Shown: one piece after another, positions 63,949 to 64,000 of the stretch
Layout of the letters: each line of letters starts with the position of its first letter
Numbering within the stretch: the first letter of the stretch is position 1
Source: Dyella_A sp051962475
GTDB taxonomy: Bacteria > Pseudomonadota > Gammaproteobacteria > Xanthomonadales > Rhodanobacteraceae
Direction: 5' to 3'
Length of the DNA: 64,000 nucleotides
Assembly: GCF_051962475.1 (NCBI RefSeq)
Contig: NZ_JBQCCF010000034.1
Span: 62,001-126,000, forward strand
Notes under the pieces: model-generated
What the model saw: the letters and a program-made list of their open reading frames with translations, nothing else
The model's database searches: none
Told to the model about the DNA's origin: nothing
Translations under genes and position numbers: made by a program

Positions 63949-64000
63949 TCAATCGATAGGCGTCTGTCGATATTTGCCCACGTCGCGCTCGAGCACCGGC
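63949..64000 (-). CDS. 3' end of an unidentified minus-strand gene
   Basis: The last 17 codons of a minus-strand frame (VLERDVGKYRQTPID, then TGA) enter the window from the right, followed by a terminator-like hairpin. Too little is visible to name the family. Confidence 0.45.
   Translation of the reverse strand, partial: PVLERDVGKYRQTPID

Overview
The window is about 64 kb of a GC-rich, gene-dense bacterial chromosome. Gene order and protein features point to a gammaproteobacterium of the order Xanthomonadales, most likely Rhodanobacteraceae (Rhodanobacter/Dyella/Frateuria type). The reasons are a FabV-type enoyl reductase, the rpsB-to-accA order, a ParC and PII-uridylyltransferase of gammaproteobacterial type, an ECF42 sigma factor with a DGPF partner, and several families of REP-like palindromes between genes. 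The genus is an inference from remembered family features, not a database match.

Layout. (1) 1-17 kb is an accessory-like stretch: a truncated cyclopropane fatty acid synthase, a secreted S33 hydrolase, a MASE1-GGDEF protein with a degenerate active site, a cupin/GumN overlapping pair, an N-formylglutamate amidohydrolase, parC, a small secreted orphan, an FAD monooxygenase, two overlapping NUDIX hydrolases, a lipoprotein phosphodiester glycosidase overlapping a penicillin-acylase-family enzyme, and a DGPF protein plus ECF42 sigma factor. (2) 17.3-24 kb, minus strand: a fragment of an ester-cyclase pseudogene, the tightly overlapping dapD - ArsC-like - ArsC-like - dapE operon for lysine/peptidoglycan precursor synthesis, a periplasmic DsrE protein, a tandem 186-bp repeat, and glnD. 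(3) 24.2-48.8 kb is the conserved core block: map (divergent), rpsB, tsf, pyrH, frr, uppS, cdsA, dxr, rseP, bamA, lpxD, fabZ, lpxA, lpxB, rnhB, dnaE, accA, a NYN/OST-HTH protein, tilS, xseB and ispA. It links translation, isoprenoid and lipid-carrier synthesis, lipid A and fatty acid synthesis, outer-membrane assembly and replication. The order resembles the E. coli rpsB-to-tilS region, but skp is missing between bamA and lpxD. (4) 48.8-61.2 kb carries a DUF4870 membrane protein, the TldD/PmbA protease pair flanking a DUF1653-yjgA pair, a sterol-desaturase-family protein, yhdP, rng and an MscS channel. (5) 61.2-64 kb holds a Dph6-like PP-loop protein overlapping a Mug-like DNA glycosylase with an altered catalytic motif, a REP pair, fabV, and the 3' tip of one more minus-strand gene.

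Many adjacent genes overlap by 4 nt (ATGA or GTGA), which suggests translational coupling. No tRNA, rRNA, CRISPR array, insertion sequence or prophage was recognised. I did not find a clearly new multi-gene system. The strongest leads are the degenerate GGDEF protein with an intact inhibitory site, the tandem ArsC-like pair in the dap operon with one decayed CxxC, the glycosidase/acylase pair, the NYN-OST-HTH protein in a core operon, and the variant Mug glycosylase.
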